NCBI GenBank assembly: GCA_903851365.1
Contig: CAINOB010000130.1
Coordinates: forward strand, 1 to 54,161
Length of the DNA stretch: 54,161 nucleotides
Source of the DNA: an uncultured Bacteroidota bacterium
GTDB lineage: Bacteria > Bacteroidota > Bacteroidia > Bacteroidales > UBA12481
Reading direction: 5' to 3'
Below the pieces are notes generated by a model. The model was given only the letters and a program-made list of their open reading frames with translations. It made no database searches and was not told the origin of the DNA. Made by a program: the position numbers and the translations under genes. Numbering within the stretch: position 1 is the first letter of the stretch; each line of letters starts with the position of its first letter. Below are positions 9,210 to 18,988 of this stretch, one piece after another.

Positions 9210-11542
9210 TTGACTTGCTCCAACATTTTAGCCTTTACCTTCAGTTTATCCCTCTGAATTCCTCTCAGCAGAATCGACGGTACAAGCAGCAGATTGGAAA
9301 TCACAGCGATCAGCAAGGTTATGCTGATGAGAAATCCCATAGCTTTCGTACCACCGAATTCCGATACCACAAATATTCCGAAGCCAATGAATAAAACCGT
9401 AACGGTATAGATCACACTCACGCCAACCTCTTTTAAGGTATTGATAACAGCAACTTCGGGATCAATCCCTCGATGGGATTTATGCTGCCTGTATTTCGAC
9501 AGAAAATGCACGGCAGTGTCCACCGCAATTCCGTAAGTAACGCTAAATACCAGAAGGGTTGAAGGCTTGATCGAGATATTGAAATAACCCATCAGCCCGG
9601 CAGTAAAAAGCAGCGGGAGCAGATTGGCAAATATCGATACAACAATCATTCGCGGACTTCTGTACATATACGCCATAAAAACGGCTATAAGCAAAATAGC
9701 CAGTAAAAGGCTCTTGATCAGATGCCTGACCAGATATTCAGTACCCAGGGTGTATTTCAATGCCGATCCGGTCAGGATGGTGGTGTACTGAGCATGCGGG
9801 AATAGCGTATCAAGTTTAGCCTGAAGACTATTCTGAACGGCAACCATCCGGTTCGTCCCAACGTCTGCAATACGGAAATTAATCCGGCAGATTCTATTGG
9901 TCGAATCGACAAATGAGCTGACAATTTTGTTCCCCTGCATGGCACCCGACAAATAGGGCATCAGAAATGAACGCTCCTGGGCGCTTGGTAAACGATAGTA
10001 TTTTTCGCCACCGTTATAATATGCCTGGTTAACAACCTTTATTACATCGACCATACTGAAAGGCCGGGCCACATCGGGAAAACGGGCAGCATATTCCTGA
10101 AAGTTTTCCACCTTTTTCAAAAATGACATCCCGAAAACACCATTCGGTTTCCGTGTATCAATAGCCACTTCCAGAGGCAAAACCCCTTTTATTGTACTTT
10201 CTAAGAAAACCTGGTCCTTATAGATCTGATTTTTCTTGGGTATATCGTCGAGAATGTACCCTGTGGATTTCATTTTGGTGATGCCAAAAACAGCGATCGA
10301 CATAATTAGAAAGACCGAAAAGTAGATCCAGTTTCTTTTAAAACGGATCAGGAAAACCAGCCGGTCGGTAATTGCCCTGACGACACGATTATCGAGATGG
10401 CTGACATGTTTTTCCTGAGGTGGCGGCAGAAACGACCAGATTACAGGCACGAGGAACAGGCAAAGTAAGCAGAGAACCATGATATTCACTGAAGCCACCA
10501 GCCCGAAAGTGCGCAGCATCTGGTTATCGATAGTCATGAATGTGGCAAATCCCACAGCAGTCGTGGTGTTTGCCATGAATATCTCAGCTCCCACTTTTTG
10601 AATCACCCTCTGGAGCGCCTTCACCTTATTCTGGTGAAGCTGGTACTCCCCATGATACTTATTTAGAAGGAAAATATTGTTTGGTATACCGATAACGATC
10701 AGCAGGGCAGGTATCATGCCAGTTAATACGGTGATGCTTGCGCCCATGAGCGACATCATCCCCATCGCCCATACCGCTCCGATCGATACAATCAGCAATG
10801 AGAAGAAGACCGCTCGGGTTGATCTGAAAAATAGCAGCAGAATCAATGCGGTTGTAACAGCGGCGAGAATCAGGAACTTGATGAATTCGCGTTGAACAAT
10901 CTCAGAAATAGTCGACCGGATATACGGAAGGCCGGAATAGTGAAGCTTTAGATTATTATCCTTCCCAAATTGGGTGGCTATGTCCTTCATTTTCCGGACA
11001 ATGAACATCCTTGATTTAGTATTGATCTGATTATCAGCAATCGTCATTACCAAAAGATAGGTATGCGTCGATTCCGAGTAAACCAGATCGCGATAAATAG
11101 GCATCGCCCTGAACACCGTTACCAGGCTGTCGAGTTGATGCTGGCTATCTATTTTTTCGGGAAATATGGAACAAATATCGAATGCTTTTTTCTCTTCATT
11201 CTTACGAAGATTAATCGCTTCGTAAACAGACATAACATTTTTTATCCCATCGATTGCTTTGATCGATTTTTTCAGCTGGCTGAATTTATTGAACTTATCG
11301 AGGGTAAAAAAGTTCGAATCCTGAAAACCCAGCAGAAATAATCCGCCTTCTTCACCAAAAATCTTATTAAACTCGAGCAGCTTAATCGAAACGCTGTCGC
11401 TTTCGGGAAGCATTCCGGAATAACCGTAATCTATCTGGAGCCTGGGAAGCTGGAAGACCATAAACAGGGTGATAACGCCAATGATGATGGCGATACCCTT
11501 TCTGTTTCTTAAAACCTTACCGGCAACTTTAGCCCAAAACAT
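9206..11542 (-). CDS. MMPL/RND-family membrane transporter (HpnN-like layout)
   Basis: The 778-residue protein has the duplicated RND plan: one N-terminal TM helix, a periplasmic domain (about 40-215), a bundle of five TM helices (about 218-380, with GMIPALLIVIGIPNNIFLLNKY), a second single helix (about 405-425), another periplasmic domain and a final TM bundle (about 620-765, with FSVTYGIAVDTAVHF). Proteins of this group (MmpL, HpnN) move lipids, hopanoids or other hydrophobic molecules. Its gene overlaps the polyprenyl synthase gene by four bases, which hints at an isoprenoid-derived cargo, but this is inference. It lies within the ATP synthase cluster. Confidence 0.85.
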   Translation of the reverse strand: MFWAKVAGKVLRNRKGIAIIIGVITLFMVFQLPRLQIDYGYSGMLPESDSVSIKLLEFNKIFGEEGGLFLLGFQDSNFFTLDKFNKFSQLKKSIKAIDGIKNVMSVYEAINLRKNEEKKAFDICSIFPEKIDSQHQLDSLVTVFRAMPIYRDLVYSESTHTYLLVMTIADNQINTKSRMFIVRKMKDIATQFGKDNNLKLHYSGLPYIRSTISEIVQREFIKFLILAAVTTALILLLFFRSTRAVFFSLLIVSIGAVWAMGMMSLMGASITVLTGMIPALLIVIGIPNNIFLLNKYHGEYQLHQNKVKALQRVIQKVGAEIFMANTTTAVGFATFMTIDNQMLRTFGLVASVNIMVLCLLCLFLVPVIWSFLPPPQEKHVSHLDNRVVRAITDRLVFLIRFKRNWIYFSVFLIMSIAVFGITKMKSTGYILDDIPKKNQIYKDQVFLESTIKGVLPLEVAIDTRKPNGVFGMSFLKKVENFQEYAARFPDVARPFSMVDVIKVVNQAYYNGGEKYYRLPSAQERSFLMPYLSGAMQGNKIVSSFVDSTNRICRINFRIADVGTNRMVAVQNSLQAKLDTLFPHAQYTTILTGSALKYTLGTEYLVRHLIKSLLLAILLIAVFMAYMYRSPRMIVVSIFANLLPLLFTAGLMGYFNISIKPSTLLVFSVTYGIAVDTAVHFLSKYRQHKSHRGIDPEVAVINTLKEVGVSVIYTVTVLFIGFGIFVVSEFGGTKAMGFLISITLLIAVISNLLLVPSILLRGIQRDKLKVKAKMLEQVK

Positions 11543-11550
11543 TTCTCTGT

Positions 11551-12930
11551 TTACTTAATCGTCCGGACTCCCAGTTCAGTCAATTTTTGCTGAAGGACTT
11601 CCGGATTTTTTGGTTTAGCAATTACTGTTCTTTTCTTGTCGATCAGTATCATCGTAGGAGTTGCCCTGATGCCATAATCATAAGCTATGGAGCAATCCCA
11701 TCCTTTCAATTCAGAATAATTGATCCAGGAAAAACCATTTTTCTTAATGGCATCTTCCCATTCCTGCTTTTTAGAATCCACTGAGATGGCCACAACCTCC
11801 AGGTCGGCCCTGTCGTATTTCTCGTAAACTTTTTTCAGTTTCGGAAGCATCTCGTCGCAATGAGGGCACCAGCTTGCCCAGAAAACCACCAGGATGTACC
11901 GTGTTGGTATTTCCGACAGGATCAATGCTCCCTTAGGATCCCTGGGTATCACAATTTCGGGCACCTGCTTGCCAGGCGCTGTCTTTTGATAAGCTTCCAC
12001 CAATTCTTTGAACTGGCCGGATTTTTTACTATCAGTGCAAGTTGCCTGCGACAGGTAAGCTTCAGTCAGATATCCGAAGAACTGATCAAAATCGGCCTGT
12101 TCGGCCCATTTTGCGATATCCTCGAGTAAAAACTGGGTGAGCACATCGTTCGAAGCGGCAGCTTTCATCAGCCGGTCGAGGCCCTTCATCATTTCGGGTT
12201 CAACAATTGCCGGAGGATATGCCCGGCGGAAGAGGCCGAAAAAGCTTCTTACCTTGTTGACCAATCCGGGATTGTACATCTGATCAGTATCTGTAAAACC
12301 GACATTATCCCAGAAATGGTCCAGAATATATTTTAATTCATCTTTTTGGTTGATGCCTGCCGGAACTTTCGGTGCCAGCTCCAGTTTCAGGAAGGAGGAC
12401 ACATAAGCATCCGGATTCTTCTCAATGATTTCGCGGGTAAGCTTATCGGGGTCACTTGCTCTCACCTTTTGCAGTTCCCTGAGCACCTGTTGCTGAAAAG
12501 GATCGGATGTTGGGTACATGCCGGCCAGTCTCTGCAATAAATCCCCCTTCCTCTGAATATCCAGAAAGAAGTGCATATAGGCATTAAGCAATTGGTTTTC
12601 TTTCGATTCCATCACTTTCAAGCTATCGATTATCGCGGAAAAATGAGTCCGCATCCGGATTTGTTCCCGGTTGAAAATGATATCCCAGAATTGTTCCGGA
12701 CCCACTACTATCCGATACATGCCCGGATGTGCCGCAGCAGGCAGGGTGAAAGAAAAACTACCATCAGGAGAGGTTTTGGCAGAATCAACCATATTTCGGT
12801 TGAGTCCCACATATTCAAACAAAAAGGCTTTTTTTGTTGGCATGGAATCCACCTTAACCTGAATGGTATATTGGGCCGGCAGGCTAATCTGTACTAGAAG
12901 AAAAAGGAGGATTATACCGGCTTTTTTCAT
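11551..12930 (-). CDS. TlpA-like thioredoxin-fold protein with N-terminal DUF4369-like domain
   Basis: This 459-residue exported protein has a signal peptide (1-19, ending LPAQ), a DUF4369-like beta-sandwich (about 21-105, DSAKTSPDGSFSFTLP), a helical middle and a C-terminal thioredoxin domain with the active site WASWCPHC (C355, C358). This is the common Bacteroidota layout of periplasmic thiol-disulfide reductases of the TlpA/ResA type. It begins 12 bases after the atpG stop and ends eight bases before the MMPL gene, so it is transcribed within the ATP synthase cluster. Its client proteins are unknown. Confidence 0.88.
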   Translation of the reverse strand: MKKAGIILLFLLVQISLPAQYTIQVKVDSMPTKKAFLFEYVGLNRNMVDSAKTSPDGSFSFTLPAAAHPGMYRIVVGPEQFWDIIFNREQIRMRTHFSAIIDSLKVMESKENQLLNAYMHFFLDIQRKGDLLQRLAGMYPTSDPFQQQVLRELQKVRASDPDKLTREIIEKNPDAYVSSFLKLELAPKVPAGINQKDELKYILDHFWDNVGFTDTDQMYNPGLVNKVRSFFGLFRRAYPPAIVEPEMMKGLDRLMKAAASNDVLTQFLLEDIAKWAEQADFDQFFGYLTEAYLSQATCTDSKKSGQFKELVEAYQKTAPGKQVPEIVIPRDPKGALILSEIPTRYILVVFWASWCPHCDEMLPKLKKVYEKYDRADLEVVAISVDSKKQEWEDAIKKNGFSWINYSELKGWDCSIAYDYGIRATPTMILIDKKRTVIAKPKNPEVLQQKLTELGVRTIK

Positions 12931-12942
12931 TTGGATTCCGAC

Positions 12943-13824
12943 TTAAGATTTCAGAGACTCGGCGCCCGCAACAATTTCGATGAGTTCATTGGTAATAGCT
13001 GCCTGCCGTGCTTTGTTATAATCGAGGGTCAGATTTTTTATCATATCGGTGGCATTATCGGTCGCCTGGTGCATAGCGGTCATTCTTGCACCGTGCTCCG
13101 AGGCCACGGAATCCAATAAGGCTTTAAATAATTGGACTTTAAGGGCTTCAGGAATCAATGTCCTGACCAGGTACTCGAGGTCGGGTTCAAAAATAAAGAA
13201 TGGCTGTTTCGCAGGATTCCCTCCGTCTTCGCCGGAAGTTACCGGCAGGTAGGTCTCAATAGAGAGATTTTGGGTGGCAGCGTTTTTAAATTGATTGTAT
13301 ATCAGATCGATACGGTCGTATTTATTATTGGTGAAATCCTGCATCAGTGATTCAGCCAGAACTTCTGTTTTAATAAATGTTGGTTTATCGATCAGCTCAT
13401 TGAAGTAGGGCCAGATGCCCCATCCTTTACTCTTCAGAATTTCGCCGCCCTTTTTGCCAATGAAGATCATCTCTACCTGTCCTTTTTCCTTTTGAACAGG
13501 ATACTGGGTATTTATCCATTCTATTGCGGCCTTGGTGACATTGGCGTTAAAGCCGCCGCAAAGGCCACGATTGGCGGTAATTACCACGACAAGAACTTTT
13601 TCAATATCTCTCCGGTCGGTGAGCGGGCTCACATTTTTATCATTGATGGAGCCGCTGACCTGGCTGATCACTTCATGTAACCTCGAGGCATAAGGCCGGA
13701 TCTGTGTAATGGCATCCTGGGCTCTTTTCAGCTTTGCTGCAGAAACCATTTTCATGGCACTGGTAATCTGCCTGGTCGATTTAACCGAGGAGATTCTCTG
13801 CCGTATTTCCTTTAAGTTAGCCAT
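12943..13824 (-). CDS. atpG: ATP synthase F1 gamma subunit
   Basis: The 293-residue protein has the family N-terminus (MANLKEIRQRISSVKSTRQITSAMKMVSAAKL), the middle VITANRGLCGGFNANV and the C-terminal helix NKARQAAITNELIEIVAGAESL. These form the coiled-coil rotor shaft inside the alpha-beta ring. Length is normal. It follows atpA by 15 bases, but the next gene is not atpD; a thioredoxin-like gene begins 12 bases further on. Confidence 0.97.
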   Translation of the reverse strand: MANLKEIRQRISSVKSTRQITSAMKMVSAAKLKRAQDAITQIRPYASRLHEVISQVSGSINDKNVSPLTDRRDIEKVLVVVITANRGLCGGFNANVTKAAIEWINTQYPVQKEKGQVEMIFIGKKGGEILKSKGWGIWPYFNELIDKPTFIKTEVLAESLMQDFTNNKYDRIDLIYNQFKNAATQNLSIETYLPVTSGEDGGNPAKQPFFIFEPDLEYLVRTLIPEALKVQLFKALLDSVASEHGARMTAMHQATDNATDMIKNLTLDYNKARQAAITNELIEIVAGAESLKS

Positions 13825-13839
13825 CCGGTAATAAAACCT

Positions 13840-15420
13840 TTATTTCCTGTATTTAGCGGTCATATCCGTAACAACGCCGGTCAGAAGTTTTTCCGTAGCT
13901 TCAGTGATCTGGCCCTTACTTATTTCAACCATCATTTCCGGATATTTCATCTTTACAAACTCCAGAAATTCAGCTTCAAATTCACGGATTTTCTTAATTG
14001 GAACATCCATCAGCAGGCCTCTTGTTCCGCAGAACAGGATAGCGATCTGATCTTCCACTGTATAAGGATCGTGAAGATTTTGTTTAAGAATCTCAACATT
14101 TCGGGCACCTTTTCCGAGAACATTTAAGGTGGCGGTATCGAGGTCGGAGCCGAATTTCGAGAATGCTTCCAGTTCGCGGAACTGAGCCTGGTCGAGTTTC
14201 AGTGAACCTGCAACCTTTTTCATTGCCTTGATCTGGGCATCTCCACCAACCCTGGATACTGAGATCCCAACGTTGATTGCCGGGCGGATACCTGAGTTGA
14301 ACAATCCCGACTCAAGAAAAATCTGTCCGTCGGTGATAGAAATAACGTTGGTCGGAATATACGCAGAAACGTCGCCAGCCTGAGTTTCGATGATCGGAAG
14401 GGCAGTAAGTGAACCACCGCCTTTAAGCATCGGTCGCAGAACTTCCGGAAGGTCGTTCATTTGGGCGACTACCTCATCATTATCGATGATCTTGGCAGCT
14501 CTTTCCAGTAATCTGGAGTGAAGGTAAAACACGTCGCCCGGGTAAGCTTCGCGGCCTGGCGGGCGGCGGAGTAGCAGGGAAACTTCGCGATAGGAGACAG
14601 CCTGTTTAGATAAGTCGTCATAAACGATAAGTGCATCCCTACCTGAATCGCGGAAGAATTCGCCGATGGTAGCGCCTGCAAACGGAGCATAGAACTGCAG
14701 TGCAGCCGGATCGCTGGCGGTAGCCATGACGATAACGGTATAGGGCATTGCGCCGTGCTCTTCAAGCGTTTTAGCAATCTGGGCAACAGTAGAGCCTTTC
14801 TGTCCGATAGCAACATATATACAATAAACGGGTTTTCCGTTTTCGTAACCTTCTTTCTGATTGATAATCGTATCGATAGCGATAGCCGTTTTACCGGTCT
14901 GCCGGTCGCCGATAATCAGTTCGCGTTGTCCGCGGCCAATCGGGATCATGGCATCAATGGCCTTGATACCGGTCTGAAGCGATTGATTAACACGCTGGCG
15001 GAATATTACGCCCGGGGCTTTACGTTCAAGAGGCAGATCGATCAGTTTACCAGTGATGGGTCCTTTGCCGTCGAGCGGATCGCCGATGGTATTGATCACT
15101 CGTCCGAGGAGTCCTTCGCCGACCGGTATTGAGGCGATCCTGCGCGTGCGTTTAACACCGCTTCCCTCGCCGATACCAACGGAGGCGCCTAAAAGTACCG
15201 TACCCACATTATCTTCCTCGAGGTTAAGGACGATGCCCATTACGCCATTGTCGAATTCGACCAGTTCGTTGCTCTGGACATTTGATAGGCCATAAATACG
15301 GGCAATTCCGTCTCCAACCTGCAAAACAGTTCCAACTTCTTCGAAGCTCGCATCGAGCTTCAGTCCTTCAAGTTGCTGCTTCAAAATCTGCGAAATTTCC
15401 GCCGGTTTAATGCTTGCCAT
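13840..15420 (-). CDS. atpA: ATP synthase F1 alpha subunit
   Basis: The protein is 526 residues from the ATG at 15420 ([13 protein letters not shown]). A TTG two codons upstream would extend it slightly but would overlap the delta stop, and the family starts like the ATG version. The P-loop GDRQTGKT lies at 171-178, and [10 protein letters not shown] carries the conserved Arg that completes the catalytic site of the beta subunit. It follows atpH by a few bases within the atpB-E-F-H-A-G run. Confidence 0.97.
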   Translation of the reverse strand: MASIKPAEISQILKQQLEGLKLDASFEEVGTVLQVGDGIARIYGLSNVQSNELVEFDNGVMGIVLNLEEDNVGTVLLGASVGIGEGSGVKRTRRIASIPVGEGLLGRVINTIGDPLDGKGPITGKLIDLPLERKAPGVIFRQRVNQSLQTGIKAIDAMIPIGRGQRELIIGDRQTGKTAIAIDTIINQKEGYENGKPVYCIYVAIGQKGSTVAQIAKTLEEHGAMPYTVIVMATASDPAALQFYAPFAGATIGEFFRDSGRDALIVYDDLSKQAVSYREVSLLLRRPPGREAYPGDVFYLHSRLLERAAKIIDNDEVVAQMNDLPEVLRPMLKGGGSLTALPIIETQAGDVSAYIPTNVISITDGQIFLESGLFNSGIRPAINVGISVSRVGGDAQIKAMKKVAGSLKLDQAQFRELEAFSKFGSDLDTATLNVLGKGARNVEILKQNLHDPYTVEDQIAILFCGTRGLLMDVPIKKIREFEAEFLEFVKMKYPEMMVEISKGQITEATEKLLTGVVTDMTAKYRK

Positions 15421-15426
15421 GGTCAA

Positions 15427-15972
15427 TTATTTCTTTGATTCTCTTAATTCCTGTCTAATCCTTTTCAATTTCGACTGCACACTGGCATCCAGCTGCTGGT
15501 CTTCGAGCGTCAGAATAAATCCGCCGATAAGGGATTCATTGGTCTCCGTTGTCATTTCGATTTTCTTTTTGCTCGACTTCTCCAAACTTTTTTTCAGGCC
15601 ATCGAGGAAGGCAACATCCACTGGAATTGCCGATTCCACTTTCGCCTCCATGATCCCCTGATCCTTTTTATACAGCTCCATAAACATCCTGCAGGTGGAA
15701 GCGAGGTTCGATTCGCGCCTGTGTTCTACGAGCAACTGCATAAATTCCAATGTCAGAGGGTCAACGGTTCCAGCCAGTACTTTAGCAACCAGCCCTACCT
15801 TAACAGAACTTGTAATTACAGGGCTTTCCAGGAGCCATGTGAATTCAGCGGACTCATGCAGCAAGTCCATCAGTTTGGATAGGTCCTGCTTTACGATCTC
15901 AACCTTATTCCGCTCTTTGGCCAATTGGAAAAGAGCTTTTGCATATCTGGATGCTAAGCGGCTGTTATCCAT
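15427..15972 (-). CDS. atpH: ATP synthase F1 delta subunit
   Basis: The 181-residue protein matches AtpH: an N-terminal helical bundle (SRLASRYAKALFQLAKERNKVE), the central helix and a C-terminal beta/alpha part ending in GGFILTLEDQQLDASVQSKLKRIR. It ties the alpha-beta crown to the peripheral stalk. It sits between atpF (five-base gap) and atpA (six-base gap). Confidence 0.95.
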   Translation of the reverse strand: MDNSRLASRYAKALFQLAKERNKVEIVKQDLSKLMDLLHESAEFTWLLESPVITSSVKVGLVAKVLAGTVDPLTLEFMQLLVEHRRESNLASTCRMFMELYKKDQGIMEAKVESAIPVDVAFLDGLKKSLEKSSKKKIEMTTETNESLIGGFILTLEDQQLDASVQSKLKRIRQELRESKK

Positions 15973-15976
15973 AGAA

Positions 15977-16471
15977 CTAATTCAATTTCAAATCACTGAG
16001 TTGTTCCTTGATCAGGGATTCCTGCTTGCTGCGATCGGCCAGTTCCTTTTTCAGGATTTTTTCGGCGATATCCACTGAAAGAGTGGCAACCTGCTGTCTG
16101 ATTTCACTCATAGCTGACAGTTTTTCGCTTTCTATCTGGCGGCGGGCATGTTCAAGAAGCCGTTCATTTTCGATTGCAGCCTCTTCGCGTGCCTTATTAA
16201 TCAGTTGTTCCCTGATCTGTCGGGCCTCGGCAATGAGCAGCTCACGTTCGCCGTGTGCTTCCTGCATCATCCGATCATGCTCAGCCTGCAGCCGGGATAA
16301 ACCTTCCCGTGCCTCACTGGCTGAAAGGAGGGCATTATCAATCGATTGCTCACGTTCTTTGAGCATTTTGAGGACAGGTCCCCAGGCAAATTTCTTCAGT
16401 ATAAAAAACACGACAGAAAAAGCCAGAACCATCCAGAAAATCGTTCCGTAATCCGGTGATACTAGTCCCAT
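15977..16471 (-). CDS. atpF: ATP synthase Fo subunit b
   Basis: The 164-residue protein has one N-terminal membrane helix (about 8-28, TIFWMVLAFSVVFFILKKFAW) followed by a long charged helix (about 35-160) that dimerises as the peripheral stalk. Length and plan are typical. It lies between atpE and atpH in the normal order. Confidence 0.95.
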   Translation of the reverse strand: MGLVSPDYGTIFWMVLAFSVVFFILKKFAWGPVLKMLKEREQSIDNALLSASEAREGLSRLQAEHDRMMQEAHGERELLIAEARQIREQLINKAREEAAIENERLLEHARRQIESEKLSAMSEIRQQVATLSVDIAEKILKKELADRSKQESLIKEQLSDLKLN

Positions 16472-16519
16472 ACTCTTAAATTTAAATCAGCTGCAATCCC
16501 GGATTTCCGGGTTACAACC

Positions 16520-16819
<300 letters not shown>

Positions 16820-17917
16820 CTAATGATGTTCCTCCACTTTCGCCATACCGAAATAGATTGCCGAAAGCAGGGTAAAAACATAAGCCTGAATAAATGCGAC
16901 CAGCAGTTCGAGCATGGTCATAAAAACGTAAAATAAAATGGCAACCACCGACGAGCCATAACCGGCAATCCAATGAATCTGACCGAAAATAAAAATCATG
17001 ACGATAAAGCTCAGAGCGATAAAATGCCCTGCAAGGATATTGGCAAAAAGCCGGATGCAGAGGACCAGAGGTTTGGTGAATACGCCGAGCAATTCAATAA
17101 ATGGCATCAGTGGTATAGGAAATTTCAGCCACCAGGGCACTCCCGGAGCATCAAAAATATGCTTCCAGTAATTCTTGTTGGTGCTGAAAGTGGTAATCGC
17201 GAAGGTAAATACAGCAAGTAAGGCAGTGATAGCAATATTACCTGTAACGTTGGCCCCTCCCGGAGGAATTGGTATCAGGCCCATCAGGTTATTGGTCAGA
17301 ATAAAAAAGAATGCCGTTAAAAGGAAAGGCATAAATTTTTCATACCGGTGAAGTCCGATCGATGGAATGGCAATATCATCCCTTACAAAAAGAATGACCG
17401 GTTCAATCAGCGCCTGAAATCCGGTTGGCGCCTTGTCGGTATTCTTGGAATATTTTTTCGCCATCGGCAGGAATACCAGTAGCAGAAGCAGCAGGCTGAC
17501 GAGCATAGCGGCTACTGTTTTGGTAATTGATATATCGAATGGCATCGGTGCTGTTTCGTTTATCGTTCCATTGGTGTTAGCCTGAACGATTTTCCCTTCG
17601 TGCGGACCTTCCTCGGCCAGCATATATCCATTATATGGCTTGGTTCCATGATGAAATTTTGAGGAAAGGAATACCGAGAGGCCCTTCTCCTTTGTATAAA
17701 GAATAACGGGGAGCGGGATACTGATTTCGGTTTGTCCGATTTTCATGATATGCCACTCATGAGAGTCCATCACATGCTCCATGATAAACTTACCGGCATC
17801 GAATTTCTTGGGAGCTTCGTTAGGCTCATTCTGGCCTTCTCCGCTAAAAGCCAACAGTGGTCCACCGGATGTGACCATCAGCAGCAGAATCCAGGTAAAA
17901 TACATCCATCTCTTCAT
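16820..17917 (-). CDS. atpB: ATP synthase Fo subunit a with N-terminal extension
   Basis: From the ATG at 17917 the protein is 365 residues, much longer than the 271 of E. coli. A TTG nine codons upstream would remain open, but the ATG places MKRWMYFTWILLLMVTSGG as a clean signal-like segment. About 110 residues of non-membrane sequence follow (with HEWHIMKIGQTEISIPLPVIL), probably periplasmic. The membrane domain has the essential Arg in LVLCIRLFANILAGHF, where His replaces the E. coli Glu219. This extended form is known in Bacteroidota; the role of the extension is not evident. Confidence 0.93.
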   Translation of the reverse strand: MKRWMYFTWILLLMVTSGGPLLAFSGEGQNEPNEAPKKFDAGKFIMEHVMDSHEWHIMKIGQTEISIPLPVILYTKEKGLSVFLSSKFHHGTKPYNGYMLAEEGPHEGKIVQANTNGTINETAPMPFDISITKTVAAMLVSLLLLLLVFLPMAKKYSKNTDKAPTGFQALIEPVILFVRDDIAIPSIGLHRYEKFMPFLLTAFFFILTNNLMGLIPIPPGGANVTGNIAITALLAVFTFAITTFSTNKNYWKHIFDAPGVPWWLKFPIPLMPFIELLGVFTKPLVLCIRLFANILAGHFIALSFIVMIFIFGQIHWIAGYGSSVVAILFYVFMTMLELLVAFIQAYVFTLLSAIYFGMAKVEEHH

Positions 17918-17957
17918 TCCTGTTCGATTTCTGTAAGGTGCCAAATGTAAAAAAAAA

Positions 17958-18350
17958 TTATCGTTTTGCCTGCTTCCGAGATTGCCTGTTCAATGATCTT
18001 GCCTCAAATATCATGTATACCAGGTACATTACAAATGTTCCCAATATAAATGAAACGGCATGCTCCTTATGCAGCAAGGAATAGATTATCAGGACAACCA
18101 TCAGCACAAATAATTTCAACCCCTTATAAATCAGGAATGCAGTGTTAAATTGGCTGAATTTCTTGTCGAGAAGGCTTGAAAGTTCAATTTGGCCGGCGAC
18201 TGTCAGGATAACCAGAATTCCGAGCATGAATGGTAGTGCCGGAGCGTATTGTCCCGGAAAGATCAACAAAAAACCCACCAGTCCGAGTACAATTAGTAAA
18301 GCTGTTATTGCTGTAAGTTCAATCCAGTACCTGGAGTCGATGTTCTTCAT
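17958..18350 (-). CDS. Small membrane protein of the ATP synthase operon (AtpI-like position)
   Basis: The 130-residue protein has four predicted membrane helices (about 11-30, 37-56, 70-90 and 95-113) and a basic C-terminus (ARSLNRQSRKQAKR). I do not recognise a family with certainty. Its place between the AtpZ-like gene (four-base ATGA overlap) and atpB is where AtpI-type c-ring assembly factors sit, so a related role in Fo assembly or ion supply is a reasonable inference. Confidence 0.7.
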   Translation of the reverse strand: MKNIDSRYWIELTAITALLIVLGLVGFLLIFPGQYAPALPFMLGILVILTVAGQIELSSLLDKKFSQFNTAFLIYKGLKLFVLMVVLIIYSLLHKEHAVSFILGTFVMYLVYMIFEARSLNRQSRKQAKR

Positions 18351-18592
18351 TTTGAAAATTCCTTAATCAATAAAATGATAATCATGATTACTGCACCGAC
18401 AGAAAACAGCAGGGTAAACAGGGGGAACCCGATATGAATCCATTTATCAATCTGCCAACCAATAAAAAAAGCGGTCAGAACGACCGCAATCATTTTGAAA
18501 GCCAGATTAGAATAACGGGCATAATCACTTAACATCCGTTTTTCCTTGTCGAGCTGACTATTTGGGAAGTTCGACTTCTTTCCGTCTTGCAT
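18347..18592 (-). CDS. AtpZ/AtpI-family protein
   Basis: From the ATG at 18592 the product is 81 residues with the AtpZ-like core DYARYSNLAFKMIAVVLTAFFIGWQIDKW and two membrane helices. An earlier ATG at 18634 would overlap the bactofilin by 77 bases, and a later one at 18535 would remove the overlap and give 62 residues; the middle choice best matches family length. AtpZ/AtpI proteins sit ahead of atpB and are linked to c-ring assembly or cation transport. It overlaps its downstream neighbour by four bases. Confidence 0.75.
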   Translation of the reverse strand: MQDGKKSNFPNSQLDKEKRMLSDYARYSNLAFKMIAVVLTAFFIGWQIDKWIHIGFPLFTLLFSVGAVIMIIILLIKEFSK

Positions 18593-18935
18593 CGGAGTCG
18601 GTATCCATTCGGCAGGTACCGGTAAATATTGCACCTGGTTCGATAGCGAGTTTGCGGGCGATGATCTGGCCGTTCATCCGGGCGGTGGATTTCAGGCTTA
18701 CCAGATCAGCGGCATGAATATTTCCGGTTATTTGTCCTGATACTTCCAGTGTTTGACAAACAATGTCGCCAACTATTGTTCCGGAAGCTCCGATCACAAC
18801 CTTTCCTTTGATATCCATTTTCCCCTGTAGCTGCCCATCGAGACGGATTCCGGAGTTGGATTCAATATCCCCTTTAACCTGTGTTCCTGCGGAGATCAGG
18901 TTAATAGCGTTGGTCGATTCGATTTCTTTTGCCAT
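18558..18935 (-). CDS. Bactofilin-like polymer-forming cytoskeletal protein
   Basis: The 125-residue protein has a short disordered N-terminus and a right-handed beta-helix core (about 18-108) visible as repeating short strands with glycines (GDIESNSGIRLDGQLQGKMD, GTIVGDIVCQTLEVSGQITG). Bactofilins polymerise on the inner membrane without nucleotide and organise envelope or wall enzymes. In Bacteroidota one copy commonly precedes the AtpZ-atpB genes. Its 3' end overlaps the AtpZ-like gene, which suggests the whole run is one operon starting here. Confidence 0.9.
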   Translation of the reverse strand: MAKEIESTNAINLISAGTQVKGDIESNSGIRLDGQLQGKMDIKGKVVIGASGTIVGDIVCQTLEVSGQITGNIHAADLVSLKSTARMNGQIIARKLAIEPGAIFTGTCRMDTDSDARRKEVELPK

Positions 18936-18988
18936 ATCGCGTATTTTTTGCAGGTAAATGTAAAAAAAACCGGCTTATCAACAAAGTT

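Noticed and set aside
15421-15426. TTG start two codons upstream of atpA
   Set aside because: The ATG at 15420 gives the family N-terminus ([10 protein letters not shown]) and an ordinary gap after atpH.
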